64,000 nucleotides of DNA from Flavobacterium cheongpyeongense (GTDB taxonomy: Bacteria; Bacteroidota; Bacteroidia; Flavobacteriales; Flavobacteriaceae): contig NZ_QJHK01000012.1 in assembly GCF_003202435.1 (NCBI RefSeq), positions 62,001 through 126,000 on the forward strand, given 5' to 3'. Below, piece after piece: positions 53,816-62,254 of this stretch. The notes under the pieces are model-generated. The model did not search any database. It saw nothing but the letters and a program-made list of their open reading frames with translations, and was not told the origin of the DNA. Position 1 is the first letter of the stretch. Each line of letters opens with the position of its first letter. The position numbers and the translations under genes are program-made.

Positions 53816-55516
53816 ATGCGCTGGACCTTAAAACCAAAACCTTCTGAAGAAAAAATCAAGCATCTGGCACAAGCCTTAAATGTAGAAGACTTTGTAGCCA
53901 CACTTTTGATTCAGCGTGGAATTGAAACTTTTGAGGATGCTAAAAATTTCTTTCGCCCGTCTTTAGAACATCTGCATGATCCTTATCTGATGAAAGATAT
54001 GGACAAAGCCGTTGCCAGAATTGAACTGGCGATTGAAAATCAGGAAAACATTCTGGTATTTGGCGATTATGATGTAGATGGTACAACGGCGGTTTCTTTA
54101 GTTTCATCTTACCTGAAATCGCATTACCCCAATATTGCGACTTATATTCCGGATCGTTATGATGAGGGTTACGGAATTTCTTTTAAAGGAATTGATTTTG
54201 CCGACGACAACGGATTTTCACTGATTATTGCACTCGACTGTGGTATTAAATCCGTTGATCATATCGCCTATGCAAAAGCAAAAAACATTGACTTTATTAT
54301 TTGTGACCACCACAGGCCCGGAGAAACTCTTCCGGATGCAGTAGCGGTTTTAGACCCAAAAAGAGAAGACTGCTCCTACCCTTACGATGAATTGTGCGGC
54401 TGTGGTGTTGGCTTTAAACTGATTCAGGCTTTAGGTCAAAACCGAAATGAAACCATTGAAGATTTGGTTCCGTATCTGGACTTGGTGGCTACAGCAATCG
54501 CTGCCGATATAGTACCTATTACAGGAGAAAACCGTGTACTGGCTTATTTTGGATTACAGGTTATTAACTCAGATCCAAGACCAGGAATAAAAGCTTTGGT
54601 TCATCAGGTAAAAAAGAAAACATTAGATATTACGGATGTTGTTTTTATTATTTCTCCCAGAATTAATGCGGCAGGAAGAATCAAACATGGCAATCATGCA
54701 GTGGAATTGTTGACCGAATTTAATTTTGAACAGGCACAGCAATTTGCATCCGAAATAGAACAATACAATGCAGACCGAAAAGATTTAGATAAAAAAATCA
54801 CCAAGGAAGCTTTTCAGCAAATTATAGAAAATCAGGAAGAAGAGCGTTTTTCAACCGTGGTTTTTCAGGAAGACTGGCACAAAGGTGTAATCGGAATTGT
54901 GGCTTCCAGACTGATCGAAACCTATTACCGCCCTACATTGGTTTTTACTAAAAGTGGCGACAAATATGCCGCTTCGGCACGGTCTGTAAAAGGTTTTGAT
55001 GTTTACAATGCACTCGATGCCTGTGCTGAACATCTGGAGCAATTTGGAGGTCACATGTACGCAGCCGGAATGACATTAAAAGCAGAAAACTATCCGGCTT
55101 TCAAAGCTGCTTTTGAAAAATGTGTGGAAGAAACGATCCATCCCGATATGCGCACTCCGGAAATCGAAATTGATGCCGAGATAAATTTCTCTGACATAAC
55201 CCCTAAATTAATTCGGATTTTAAAACAATTTGAGCCTTTTGGTCCACAAAATATGACACCTGTTTTTATGACTAAAAACGTAAAAGATACAGGCTATGCA
55301 AAAACTTTAGGTGCAGATGATGAACATTTGAGACTTTTTGTCAAACAAAACAACTCTGAAGGCATTGCTGCGATTGGTTTTGGGCTCGGAAAAAAAATAA
55401 ATATTACACATAATCAAACTCCGTTTCAGCTCGTATATACCATTGCTCAGAACGAATGGAACGAAACTATTACGAATCAGCTGATGCTGAAAGATATCAG
55501 AACAAATGAAAAATAA
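53816..55516 (+). CDS. recJ: Single-stranded-DNA exonuclease RecJ
   Basis: 566 residues. DHH phosphoesterase motifs: VFGDYDVDGTTAVSLVSSYL, IALDCGIKSVDH, FIICDHHRPGE and DLVATAIAADIVP. DHHA1 part with HKGVIGIVASRLIETYYRP, SARSVKGFDVYNAL and QFGGHMYAAGMTL. C-terminal OB-like domain with QFEPFGPQNMTPVF. It degrades ssDNA 5' to 3' in recombination and mismatch repair. The stop overlaps the MFS gene by 11 bp. Confidence 0.96.
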   Translation: MRWTLKPKPSEEKIKHLAQALNVEDFVATLLIQRGIETFEDAKNFFRPSLEHLHDPYLMKDMDKAVARIELAIENQENILVFGDYDVDGTTAVSLVSSYLKSHYPNIATYIPDRYDEGYGISFKGIDFADDNGFSLIIALDCGIKSVDHIAYAKAKNIDFIICDHHRPGETLPDAVAVLDPKREDCSYPYDELCGCGVGFKLIQALGQNRNETIEDLVPYLDLVATAIAADIVPITGENRVLAYFGLQVINSDPRPGIKALVHQVKKKTLDITDVVFIISPRINAAGRIKHGNHAVELLTEFNFEQAQQFASEIEQYNADRKDLDKKITKEAFQQIIENQEEERFSTVVFQEDWHKGVIGIVASRLIETYYRPTLVFTKSGDKYAASARSVKGFDVYNALDACAEHLEQFGGHMYAAGMTLKAENYPAFKAAFEKCVEETIHPDMRTPEIEIDAEINFSDITPKLIRILKQFEPFGPQNMTPVFMTKNVKDTGYAKTLGADDEHLRLFVKQNNSEGIAAIGFGLGKKINITHNQTPFQLVYTIAQNEWNETITNQLMLKDIRTNEK

Positions 55517-56786
55517 AGAAAAGAAAAACGACCCGTATCAGGCGTTGCGCTATAGAGAATTTAATGTTTTTTTATTGTTGCGTTTTGCCATGGTTTTTGC
55601 CTGGTCCATGCAGTTCATTGTAATTGAGTGGGAAGTGTACAGTTTGACTAAAAGCCCTCTTTCTCTTGGAATGATCGGATTGATGGAAGTAATTCCGGCT
55701 GTTTCGATGGCGTTATTTGCCGGGCATATAGTCGATCAGCGTGAGAAAAAAAGTTTATTGGTAAAATGCATTCTTGGATTTTCCGTAATTAGTTTCGGAT
55801 TGTTTTTACTGACCTGGCCAAAGGTAGTCGGAGGATTTTCAGCAGATATTATTTTATATTCTATTTATGCTTTAGTGTTTTTAGGCGGATTGGTGCGTGC
55901 CTTTCTGGGGCCCACGATTTTCTCACTATTGTCTTTAATTATCCCTAAAAAAGCTTATCCAAATGCGGCTACCTGGAGCAGTTCTGTCTGGCAGATTGGA
56001 GCCGTTTTAGGACCGGCAGTTGCAGGATTTTCAATTAATTACATTGGCGTTCACTGGTCGATGTGTTCTGTTTTTGGCTGTTCTGTTTTTGCTTTGCTTG
56101 CCCTTTCACAAATCAGCAAAAAGCCAATTTTAAATCCTAAGATTGGAGAGCCTGTCATGGAAAGCCTGAAAGAAGGAATCAAATTTGTGTTCAACAACAA
56201 AACGATATTAGGTGTTCTTTCACTAGATATGGTTGCCGTTCTTTTTGGTGGTGCTGTAGCTTTATTACCTGTTTTTGCTCAGGATATTTTAAAAGTCGGA
56301 CCGGAAGGATTTGGAGTATTAAGAGCCGCTCCAGCTATTGGCGCATTTATTACGATGCTAATTTCGGCTTATGTGCCTTTGTATAAAAAAGCGGGAATGA
56401 AACTCTTAATTGCTATTTTTGTTTTCGGATTATGCATTATCCTGTTCGGAATTTCGACCATTTTCTGGTTATCGGTTGTGGCATTGTTTTTAAGCGGAGT
56501 TGCCGACGGAATTTCGGTAGTGATCCGCCAGACCATTTTACAGCTAAAAACCCCAGATCATATGCGAGGGCGTGTTGCAGCTGTAAACTCAATGTTTGTT
56601 GGATCATCAAATGAATTAGGTGCTTTTGAAAGCGGATTAACAGCCAAATTAATGGGAACCGTGACCTCGGTAGTTTTTGGAGGAAGCATGACCTTGTTAA
56701 CCGTTTTAGGTTTTGGAGCTGCTTCGCCAACTTTTAGAAATTTAGATCTTCAAAAAGACATGGAAGATCATCAAAATATGGAGTAA
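55506..56786 (+). CDS. MFS transporter
   Basis: 426 residues with twelve predicted transmembrane helices. The loop HIVDQREKKSLLV after helix 2-3 fits the MFS motif, and DHMRGRVAAVNSMFVGSSNE is the corresponding motif of the second half. It belongs to the enterobactin-exporter/multidrug (MFS_3-like) branch. The substrate is unknown. Translationally coupled to recJ (11-bp overlap). Confidence 0.87.
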   Translation: MKNKEKKNDPYQALRYREFNVFLLLRFAMVFAWSMQFIVIEWEVYSLTKSPLSLGMIGLMEVIPAVSMALFAGHIVDQREKKSLLVKCILGFSVISFGLFLLTWPKVVGGFSADIILYSIYALVFLGGLVRAFLGPTIFSLLSLIIPKKAYPNAATWSSSVWQIGAVLGPAVAGFSINYIGVHWSMCSVFGCSVFALLALSQISKKPILNPKIGEPVMESLKEGIKFVFNNKTILGVLSLDMVAVLFGGAVALLPVFAQDILKVGPEGFGVLRAAPAIGAFITMLISAYVPLYKKAGMKLLIAIFVFGLCIILFGISTIFWLSVVALFLSGVADGISVVIRQTILQLKTPDHMRGRVAAVNSMFVGSSNELGAFESGLTAKLMGTVTSVVFGGSMTLLTVLGFGAASPTFRNLDLQKDMEDHQNME

Positions 56787-56800
56787 TTTTTTTAAATCAT

Positions 56801-56861
56801 ATATGTTATGTAAGTTCTTATAAAAAATTACGATAAACTAAAATGAACTTATATAACGTAT
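56801..56861. repeat. Inverted repeat resembling that between phoB and phoR
   Basis: Arms 56801-56817 and 56845-56861 (15 of 17 complementary, both exceptions G-T) share the core TAAGTTC/GAACTTATAT with the outer arms at 7612-7626 and 7707-7721. The inner hairpin of that copy is missing here. Confidence 0.7.
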
Positions 56862-56920
56862 AGGGTTTAGTTTTTCACAATTTTATCAATTTTTTATTTA
56901 GAATTAATATAAATAATATT

Positions 56921-56928
56921 TATATTTG
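56921..56928 (+). promoter_or_regulatory. -7 element TATATTTG of the Cys-cluster gene
   Basis: Exact TAnnTTTG, 20 bp before the ATG. Confidence 0.6.
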
Positions 56929-56948
56929 TTGAAATAAAGGATTTTGTA

Positions 56949-57305
56949 ATGAAAGATATTGAGCAGATATACTATAACAATTTTGGAGTTGCCTTTTACT
57001 GGAAAAAGGAAAACAAAACAATATTAGACAAAGTACAATTGGTTTTTAGGGAAACCGGATTCTACCTTACGATAGCCGAATTAAATCAGTTTTGTGATTT
57101 GATTGAAGACAGCCTTATTGAAAATACTTGTTGTGAATCTTGTCAGCTAAAAAACAGCTGTCATAAGTTTTTACTTAAAACCCCTTTGCCTCAGGTTGAT
57201 TTAGCGGTTTCAATGAAAGAAATAAAATCAATAAAAGATTTAGTTGAAGGGACTTTGTTTAGATTAGATCTTGATGAATATGTGTATGGAGCAGGTAAAA
57301 ATTAG
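56949..57305 (+). CDS. Small protein with a cysteine cluster (DUF6686-like)
   Basis: 118 residues, no signal peptide. The core TCCESCQLKNSCHKFL holds four Cys and a His within 15 residues, suitable for a metal or iron-sulphur site. The N-terminal YYNNFGVAFYWKKENK and the rest look like a small alpha/beta domain. I believe it matches the Bacteroidota family DUF6686, but the function is unknown. It is convergent with lpxH and overlaps it by 4 bp. Confidence 0.7.
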   Translation: MKDIEQIYYNNFGVAFYWKKENKTILDKVQLVFRETGFYLTIAELNQFCDLIEDSLIENTCCESCQLKNSCHKFLLKTPLPQVDLAVSMKEIKSIKDLVEGTLFRLDLDEYVYGAGKN

Positions 57306-58045
57306 TTTTCGAATTTTTTTAGTTCGAAAGTTTCACCATCGAAAACACCGTATGTAAAATATCCAATCCAGTCACCTAAATTTACATATTTGGAGTCTTC
57401 TCCAACCGGAATAATCATCGGTAAATGACGGTGACCAAAAATAAAGTAGTTGTAATGTTTGGTTTCGAGTTTGTGTTTGGCGTACAATACCAGCCATTCG
57501 TTTTCTTCACCCAAAAATTTGACATCTTCGTCACCGGAAATCAGTTTGTTTTTAACGGATAAGTATTGCGCCAGACTTACACCAACATCCGGATGCAGCC
57601 AGCGAAAAAGCCATTTTGAAAACGGGTTGGTAAATACCTTTTTCATTCTTTTATAACCTTTATCACCGGGACCTTTTCCGTCACCGTGACCAATTAAAAA
57701 TGTCTTTCCGTAAAAAGTAAATTCTTTATTGTCATGATAAACCGGGATATTCAATTCGGTCTCAAAATAATCGTTCATCCATAAATCATGATTGCCCACG
57801 AAAAAATAAATTGGAATTCCGCTGTCGCGAATTTCGGCCAGTTTCCCCAAAACACGAACAAAACCTTTTGGGACAACCGTTTTATATTCGAACCAAAAAT
57901 CGAATAAATCGCCTACTAAAAAAATAGCTTCAGCATCTTCTTTCACCTCATCAAGCCAGGCTACGAATTTCTTTTCGCGAGGCAAACTCATTTCCGGGCT
58001 TGGAGCCCCAAAATGCTGATCAGAAGCAAAATATATTTTTTTCAT
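57302..58045 (-). CDS. lpxH: UDP-2,3-diacylglucosamine diphosphatase (LpxH-like)
   Basis: 247 residues. Calcineurin-like phosphoesterase motifs in order: FASDQHFG, FLVGDLFDFWFEY, FFVGNHDLWM, LIGHGDGKGPGDKGY, and FGHRHLPMI. The GHGDGKGPGDKGYKRMK stretch and WLHPDVG are typical for the LpxH branch that makes lipid X in lipid A synthesis. Cytoplasmic, peripheral to the inner membrane. Confidence 0.9.
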   Translation of the reverse strand: MKKIYFASDQHFGAPSPEMSLPREKKFVAWLDEVKEDAEAIFLVGDLFDFWFEYKTVVPKGFVRVLGKLAEIRDSGIPIYFFVGNHDLWMNDYFETELNIPVYHDNKEFTFYGKTFLIGHGDGKGPGDKGYKRMKKVFTNPFSKWLFRWLHPDVGVSLAQYLSVKNKLISGDEDVKFLGEENEWLVLYAKHKLETKHYNYFIFGHRHLPMIIPVGEDSKYVNLGDWIGYFTYGVFDGETFELKKFEN

Positions 58046-58055
58046 TTATTGTTTT

Positions 58056-58083
58056 TTTTGTGAGATGTATTTTGTGAGATGTA
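58056..58083. repeat. Tandem 14-bp repeat TTTTGTGAGATGTA
   Basis: Two exact copies (58056-58069, 58070-58083) and a degenerate third, between lpxH and queD; nothing suggests a function. Confidence 0.8.
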
Positions 58084-58131
58084 AAACGTGAGACTAAACC
58101 ATTTTGCTTCATGCTTCTCTCATTTTACTTT

Positions 58132-58584
58132 TTACAAATTATCAGAGGCGTACCATTCTGCAAATGAAGAATCGGTTTCCTGAAGTTTTAGGGAGAAAAG
58201 TTGGATTCTGTCAGGTAATCTTGCCACAATTCTTTTGGCAAAATCCACCACCATATTTTCACTGGTTGGCTGATAATCGACCAAAATTACATGATGACCA
58301 CGGTTTTTTAGTTCATTTGCCAGTTCAATATGTGGTGTTGTTTCGTTAAAAACAGTAGCATGATCAAACTGATCGACGATTTCTTCTTTTACAATTTTCT
58401 TTAGATCCGAAAAATCGATTACCATTCCGAATTTTACATTCGACCGGTCTGTGATTGGCGAACCAATAACTGTTACCGATAATTTGTAACTGTGCCCGTG
58501 AACGTTTTTGCATTTTCCGTCGTAACCGTATAAAGCGTGTCCGGTTTCGAAACTAAATTGTTTTGTAATTCTGATATTACTCAT
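58132..58584 (-). CDS. queD: 6-carboxytetrahydropterin synthase (QueD/PTPS family)
   Basis: 150 residues from the ATG at 58584. A start six codons further upstream is excluded because the -7 element TAAATTTG (58600-58607, minus strand) almost touches it. Motifs: FSFETGHALYGYDGKCKNVH then GHSYKLSVTVIG (zinc His residues and catalytic Cys), FGMVIDFSDLKK, DQFDHATVFNE and PTSENMVVDFAKRI. It makes the 7-deazaguanine precursor of queuosine or a related pterin. Confidence 0.92.
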   Translation of the reverse strand: MSNIRITKQFSFETGHALYGYDGKCKNVHGHSYKLSVTVIGSPITDRSNVKFGMVIDFSDLKKIVKEEIVDQFDHATVFNETTPHIELANELKNRGHHVILVDYQPTSENMVVDFAKRIVARLPDRIQLFSLKLQETDSSFAEWYASDNL

Positions 58585-58662
58585 CGGTTGTTTTTTGTGC
58601 AAATTTAGGAAATAGAAGCGAGAAATATTCTTTTAATGATAAAACGTCTCGATTTCGGTTTT

Positions 58663-58740
58663 AGCCCTGATCGAAGCGGCATCCTTTTGTGCCGGTGTTC
58701 GGCACAAAAGATACAGCGAAGAGCAGGAAATTGCTCCTGA
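58663..58740 (+). repeat. Intergenic GGCATCC hairpin repeat, copy 2
   Basis: AGCCCTGATCGAAGCGGCAT, then an 11-bp perfect hairpin (58684-58694 with 58700-58710, stem CTTTTGTGCCG), then GATACAGCG and CAGGAAATTGCTCCTG, which itself can fold as CAGGA/TCCTG. Same layout as copy 1 at 33464. Confidence 0.85.
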
Positions 58741-58745
58741 AAAAA

Positions 58746-59510
58746 CTACTTCTTAAACTGCAATAAAGCTTTTTTTGTAAAATTGGACAAAACCAGTTTT
58801 CCGGTAATTTTAGCACGCTCGATAAGTAGGGATTCCCATTGTTCTGTACCTTCCCAAATAATTTTCTTCATTTCGAGTAAAGCCTCGGGGTTGTACAAAC
58901 TGAGTTTTTGCGCAAAATTTTCGACTTCTGCATCAAGTAAATCGGCATTGTAAAGAGCTGAAAAAAGTCTGTTTTGCAAGGCCCAGCTTGCCGGTTTCCA
59001 TTCGTGGGCCGCCAACGCCATTTCGGTCATGGCCACTTTACCGATTTTACGGGAAACAGCAGGCTCGATGACAAACGGTCCGATGCCAATAGCAAGTTCG
59101 GAGAGTTTCACGGCACTTTCGGGTGTTGCCAAAACGTAATCGCAGGCGGCGATAATACCAACTCCTCCTCCAACGGCTTTTCCCTGAACCCGTCCGATGA
59201 TGAGTTTGGTACAGTTTCGCATTGCGTTTAACAAATGCGCAAAACCAGAGAAAAATTCGGTTCCCTGCTCTTCGTTTTGTACCTTCAGAAGTTCATCAAA
59301 CGATGCTCCGGAACAGAATACTTTTGAACCTTCGCTTTGCAGAATAATAACGGAAACGGCTTCATTTCGGCTTAATAAATTGATTTCGGCTGTCAGTCGA
59401 TCCAGTAATTTACGAGGAAAAGAGTTACTTGCGGGATGTCCGAACTGAAGGGTTGCGACTGTATTTTTGAAGGAAGTTTGTAAACTTCCGTTTAATTTTT
59501 CAGAACTCAT
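58746..59510 (-). CDS. Enoyl-CoA hydratase/isomerase family protein
   Basis: 254 residues. Crotonase fold: VIILQSEGSKVFCSGASFDE (first oxyanion region), RVQGKAVGGGVGIIAACDYV (second oxyanion Gly) and LSELAIGIGPFVIEPAV. The two catalytic Glu of true enoyl-CoA hydratases are not clearly in place, so it could be an isomerase or another member. Probably handles an acyl-CoA; no neighbours of the same pathway. Confidence 0.85.
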   Translation of the reverse strand: MSSEKLNGSLQTSFKNTVATLQFGHPASNSFPRKLLDRLTAEINLLSRNEAVSVIILQSEGSKVFCSGASFDELLKVQNEEQGTEFFSGFAHLLNAMRNCTKLIIGRVQGKAVGGGVGIIAACDYVLATPESAVKLSELAIGIGPFVIEPAVSRKIGKVAMTEMALAAHEWKPASWALQNRLFSALYNADLLDAEVENFAQKLSLYNPEALLEMKKIIWEGTEQWESLLIERAKITGKLVLSNFTKKALLQFKK

Positions 59511-59614
59511 AAAAATAGTTTTAAACGTAAAGTTACGGTTTTGAAAAATATTTTGCCTGAAACTGTCTTAAATTTGTTTTTTGAAAATTAATTGACTTTA
59601 TTTGCTGTGGAATT

Positions 59615-59688
59615 GGGGGATTAGCTCATTTGGCTAGAGCGCTTGCCTGGCAGGCAAGAGGTGACCGGTTCGAATCCGGTATTCTCCA
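59615..59688 (+). tRNA. tRNA-Ala (anticodon GGC)
   Basis: A full cloverleaf can be drawn. Acceptor GGGGGAT pairs with ATTCTCC including the G3-U70 pair that identifies alanine tRNA; anticodon stem CTTGC/GCAAG with loop CTGGCAG, anticodon GGC at 59649-59651; T arm CCGG TTCGAAT CCGG. Discriminator A at 59688. The CCA end is not encoded. Confidence 0.97.
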
Positions 59689-59696
59689 CAAACTAG

Positions 59697-59728
59697 AAAC
59701 TCAGGTTCAAAAGACCTGAGTTTTTTTT
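59697..59728 (+). terminator. Intrinsic terminator after tRNA-Ala
   Basis: AAACTCAGGT (59697-59706) pairs with ACCTGAGTTT (59714-59723), followed by T. It overlaps the last codon of the small membrane protein on the other strand. Confidence 0.92.
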
Positions 59729-59903
59729 ATTTCTCATTAGCAGTATCTTCAAAATCCGGTTCGTCTTCTTCAGATTTTTTATAGTCATTGTTTAGAAACT
59801 CTGTCAGTTTCTGTTTCTCTTTTTGATTTTTTTTAATCATAAACAAAATCAAAACTATTAATCCCGCAGCAAAAGCGCCTAATACTATCCAGTTGATTTC
59901 CAT
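59727..59903 (-). CDS. 58-residue single-helix membrane protein
   Basis: Starts MEINWIVLGAFAAGLIVLIL, one transmembrane helix at about 4-22, followed by a Lys/Gln-rich juxtamembrane part (KKNQKEKQKL) and an acidic tail (SEEDEPDFEDTANEK). The layout matches small FeoB-associated or CcoS-like one-helix proteins but no family is certain. It fills the space between tRNA-Ala and the next gene, and has clean start and stop codons. The charge pattern supports a real gene. Confidence 0.75.
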   Translation of the reverse strand: MEINWIVLGAFAAGLIVLILFMIKKNQKEKQKLTEFLNNDYKKSEEDEPDFEDTANEK

Positions 59904-60072
59904 AACCCTAATTTTTAAATCAAAAATACAACTTTTAAAATCCCGGAATATTATCTAAAAGTTAAACCTCTCCATTATGTTAAACTCCTTTAAGAGCCTT
60001 TTATATCCGGACTATTATAATTAAATTGCTGTCAGGGATAAAATCAAACCCGACTATAATAAACCAATCGTC

Positions 60073-60636
60073 ATGGATTCTGATCAATTTATTTTCTGCC
60101 TTGAAGGCGTTTTAGATGTAGAAAACGACATCGCTACTGAGGTTGTTAAAAGCTTAGAAAAACTGGCCTTTAATCAGGGCATTTCGAGTATTTACAAAAC
60201 CTGTGATACTATCGAAGGACTGGAAGAGAGCCTGAATACGTTACTCTATGACGATCATAATTTTAAGGATTACGAAATTATCTACCTGGTAATGAAAGGC
60301 GAAGCCAATACTATTTGCCTGAATAATTACTATTACAGCCTTGAGGAGATTGCCGAAATCTTTGAAGGCAAAATGAAAGGTAAAATACTGCATTTTGCCA
60401 ATTCAAAAATACTGGATCTTAATGAAGAGGAAGCGCAATATTTTCTGGACATTACAGGGGCACGTGCAATTTCCGGCTACGGAACTTTTTCTAACAAATT
60501 TACCAGCACGGGTTCTGTTGATAAGGCCTTTTTCAAATTATGCCAGGAACAAGATGACCTTATTGAAATCGTAGAAACACTTTACGAAAAGCATTATGAT
60601 CTTTGTAAATTGCTTGATTTTAGGCTGTATTATTAG
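60073..60636 (+). CDS. CHAT/caspase-like fold protein with degenerate catalytic residues (DUF6642-like)
   Basis: 187 residues, no signal peptide. The order of motifs recalls a caspase-like (CHAT) family: YEIIYLVMKGEANTICLNN, YSLEEIAEIFEG, GKILHFANSK and LDITGARAISGYG. In family members I remember, the first position is FHG with the catalytic His and the second HFGSC with the catalytic Cys; here they are Lys and Asn-Ser, so the protein is probably inactive as a protease. This is inferred from pattern memory and needs a profile search. Gene stands alone. Confidence 0.5.
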   Translation: MDSDQFIFCLEGVLDVENDIATEVVKSLEKLAFNQGISSIYKTCDTIEGLEESLNTLLYDDHNFKDYEIIYLVMKGEANTICLNNYYYSLEEIAEIFEGKMKGKILHFANSKILDLNEEEAQYFLDITGARAISGYGTFSNKFTSTGSVDKAFFKLCQEQDDLIEIVETLYEKHYDLCKLLDFRLYY

Positions 60637-60669
60637 TTTCAGGAACAGATTATCTGTTCTCAAAAAGAA

Positions 60670-60771
60670 GTTTTTGTCCCGCTATCCGTTTTACCCAAGC
60701 CTATAGTGAACTGACGAAGTAATCTTTTCTGCCGAACCCCGGCACAAAAGGATGCCCCTTCCATCAGGGCT
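60670..60771 (-). repeat. Intergenic GGCATCC hairpin repeat, copy 3 (inverted and interrupted)
   Basis: Read on the minus strand: AGCCCTGATGGAAGGGGCAT, a hairpin (plus coordinates 60724-60734 and 60740-60750, one mismatch), GAT, then about 32 nt related to the TTGCTTCGTCAGTTCGCTAT repeat (60691-60722), then GGATAGCGGGACAAAAAC. The GATATAGTG block of copies 1 and 2 seems to be split by the other repeat. Confidence 0.7.
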
Positions 60772-60808
60772 AGCTTAGAAATTTTATCTTTTTAAGCCCT
60801 CCGCCAAT

Positions 60809-60836
60809 AAAAAAGCTCTCAATTAAGAGAGCCTTT
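60809..60836 (-). terminator. Intrinsic terminator of the YegP-like gene
   Basis: Minus strand: GGCTCTCTTAATTGAGAGCT followed by T; a 6-bp core GCTCTC/GAGAGC plus flanking A-T pairs. Confidence 0.8.
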
Positions 60837-60859
60837 CAATTCTATCATTACAAATCACT

Positions 60860-61189
60860 TTACGCCTGGTCATCAGTTGCAGCCTCCGGTGCATTTGTTT
60901 TTACCGAGGCAATACCATTATCTCTGGCTGCCGTGCTTTCGTACATTTCGCTTGCACCTATGATTTGGCCGTTTGATGCTTTTAAATTAAAATAAGGCTT
61001 TCCATTTGAAGATTCTTTCTTATCAAATTTCGAATCATCCTGCGAATTTGTTTTCACAGATTCTATTCCGTTTAAACAAGCTGCTTTACTGGAATACCCT
61101 TCGCTTGTTAAGATGGTCTGTCCGTTGCCGGCTTTTAAATTAAATTGAAACTCCCCGTTAGCTCTCTTGGTAATGACAAATTTGCCCAT
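60860..61189 (-). CDS. YegP/DUF1508 family protein, two repeats
   Basis: 109 residues. Two copies of the UPF0339/DUF1508 motif: FQFNLKAGNGQTILTSEGYS with ACLNGIESVKTN, and YFNLKASNGQIIGASEMYES with ARDNGIASVKTN. The family is small, cytoplasmic and of unknown function. Length is as expected for a two-repeat member. Confidence 0.92.
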   Translation of the reverse strand: MGKFVITKRANGEFQFNLKAGNGQTILTSEGYSSKAACLNGIESVKTNSQDDSKFDKKESSNGKPYFNLKASNGQIIGASEMYESTAARDNGIASVKTNAPEAATDDQA

Positions 61190-61294
61190 ACTGTTTTTTT
61201 GATTTAAATTAAAAATATTTTTATTTTGCTTCTATAAAATTACAAAACTTAGAAATACATTTTTACGATTACCCTTAAATTATTGAATTATAAA

Positions 61295-62254
61295 CTACTT
61301 CAATAAAAATCCCAATCGAATCGATCCGTAAAAATAGCCTGTATTGGTATTCGTATCCGGGTCTTTTAATTCTTTTCCGCGGTACATGAAAGAATACGAA
61401 ATATTAAAATTATTATGACGGTATTTAAAACCGGCTTCGGCATTAAACCGCAAGGGTTGCAAATCAAAAGTCAACGGACTTGTATCATTAAACATGCTGC
61501 CCTGAATCGTTGCGTCATAAAATTGATAATTAACACCAGGCATGGCATAAAAGTAAAATTCACGAATAGTATGTTGCGATTCAAAACTTACCGAAGCATC
61601 ATGCAGGTTAGAATCGTAGATGGGCAGTAATTTTTTTAAACCAAATCGGGCTAAAACCCCTGTGGAAACTCCTGTGAAGATCGTTCCCAAACTGGCTTCA
61701 GACTGAAAGTGGGCATCAATAAAATCGTGGTGTTTTTTTGAAAATAGTTTTTTCGAATACATTATATGCACCTGTAGTGCCAATGCATTATGAAGCTGAT
61801 TTTCCCAGCCATATACTTTTTTATATCCAATGATCTTATGGAAATTTTCCTGCGTTTCTTTACCCAAGGCATTAGCCCCCATATAACCAATCTGAAAGTC
61901 AGTTTTCAAAACCGATTCGCTTTGGTAGAAAAAACTACGTCCTGCTTCTGCAAAAAGATACCCAGTAAAAGGGCGGTCGTTAATTGTTACTGCTTCCTGA
62001 TTAATAAATCTCGGATTATAAATATATTGCCCGATTCTGAATTCGGTAATTTTTTTATTGATTTTTTCGTTGCTGTTTTTCGACAAAAACCTGTAAAAAA
62101 ACTCCAGTCCATTGGTATAATACATATCATTTTTAAATGAAGTGTACAAATCATTATCCGTGATAAAACCCAATTCTGAAGTTTTACCCTGAGAAAAACC
62201 TAAAACCGATGTCAGCACCAAAAGCTGAAAGAAGCCTTTTTTACTTACTCTCAT
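61295..62254 (-). CDS. LpxR-like outer-membrane lipid A deacylase
   Basis: 319 residues. Signal peptide to about residue 22 (LGFSQG). ITDNDLYTSFKNDMYYTNGL carries the Asn, Asp and YTNG residues typical of LpxR, which removes the 3'-acyloxyacyl group of lipid A with a Ca-bound His/Ser site. TGYLFAEAGR and the barrel-like remainder ending YGSIRLGFLLK fit the 12-stranded barrel. A calcium-dependent deacylase is likely, activity unproven. Overlaps mtgA by 14 bp. Confidence 0.85.
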   Translation of the reverse strand: MRVSKKGFFQLLVLTSVLGFSQGKTSELGFITDNDLYTSFKNDMYYTNGLEFFYRFLSKNSNEKINKKITEFRIGQYIYNPRFINQEAVTINDRPFTGYLFAEAGRSFFYQSESVLKTDFQIGYMGANALGKETQENFHKIIGYKKVYGWENQLHNALALQVHIMYSKKLFSKKHHDFIDAHFQSEASLGTIFTGVSTGVLARFGLKKLLPIYDSNLHDASVSFESQHTIREFYFYAMPGVNYQFYDATIQGSMFNDTSPLTFDLQPLRFNAEAGFKYRHNNFNISYSFMYRGKELKDPDTNTNTGYFYGSIRLGFLLK

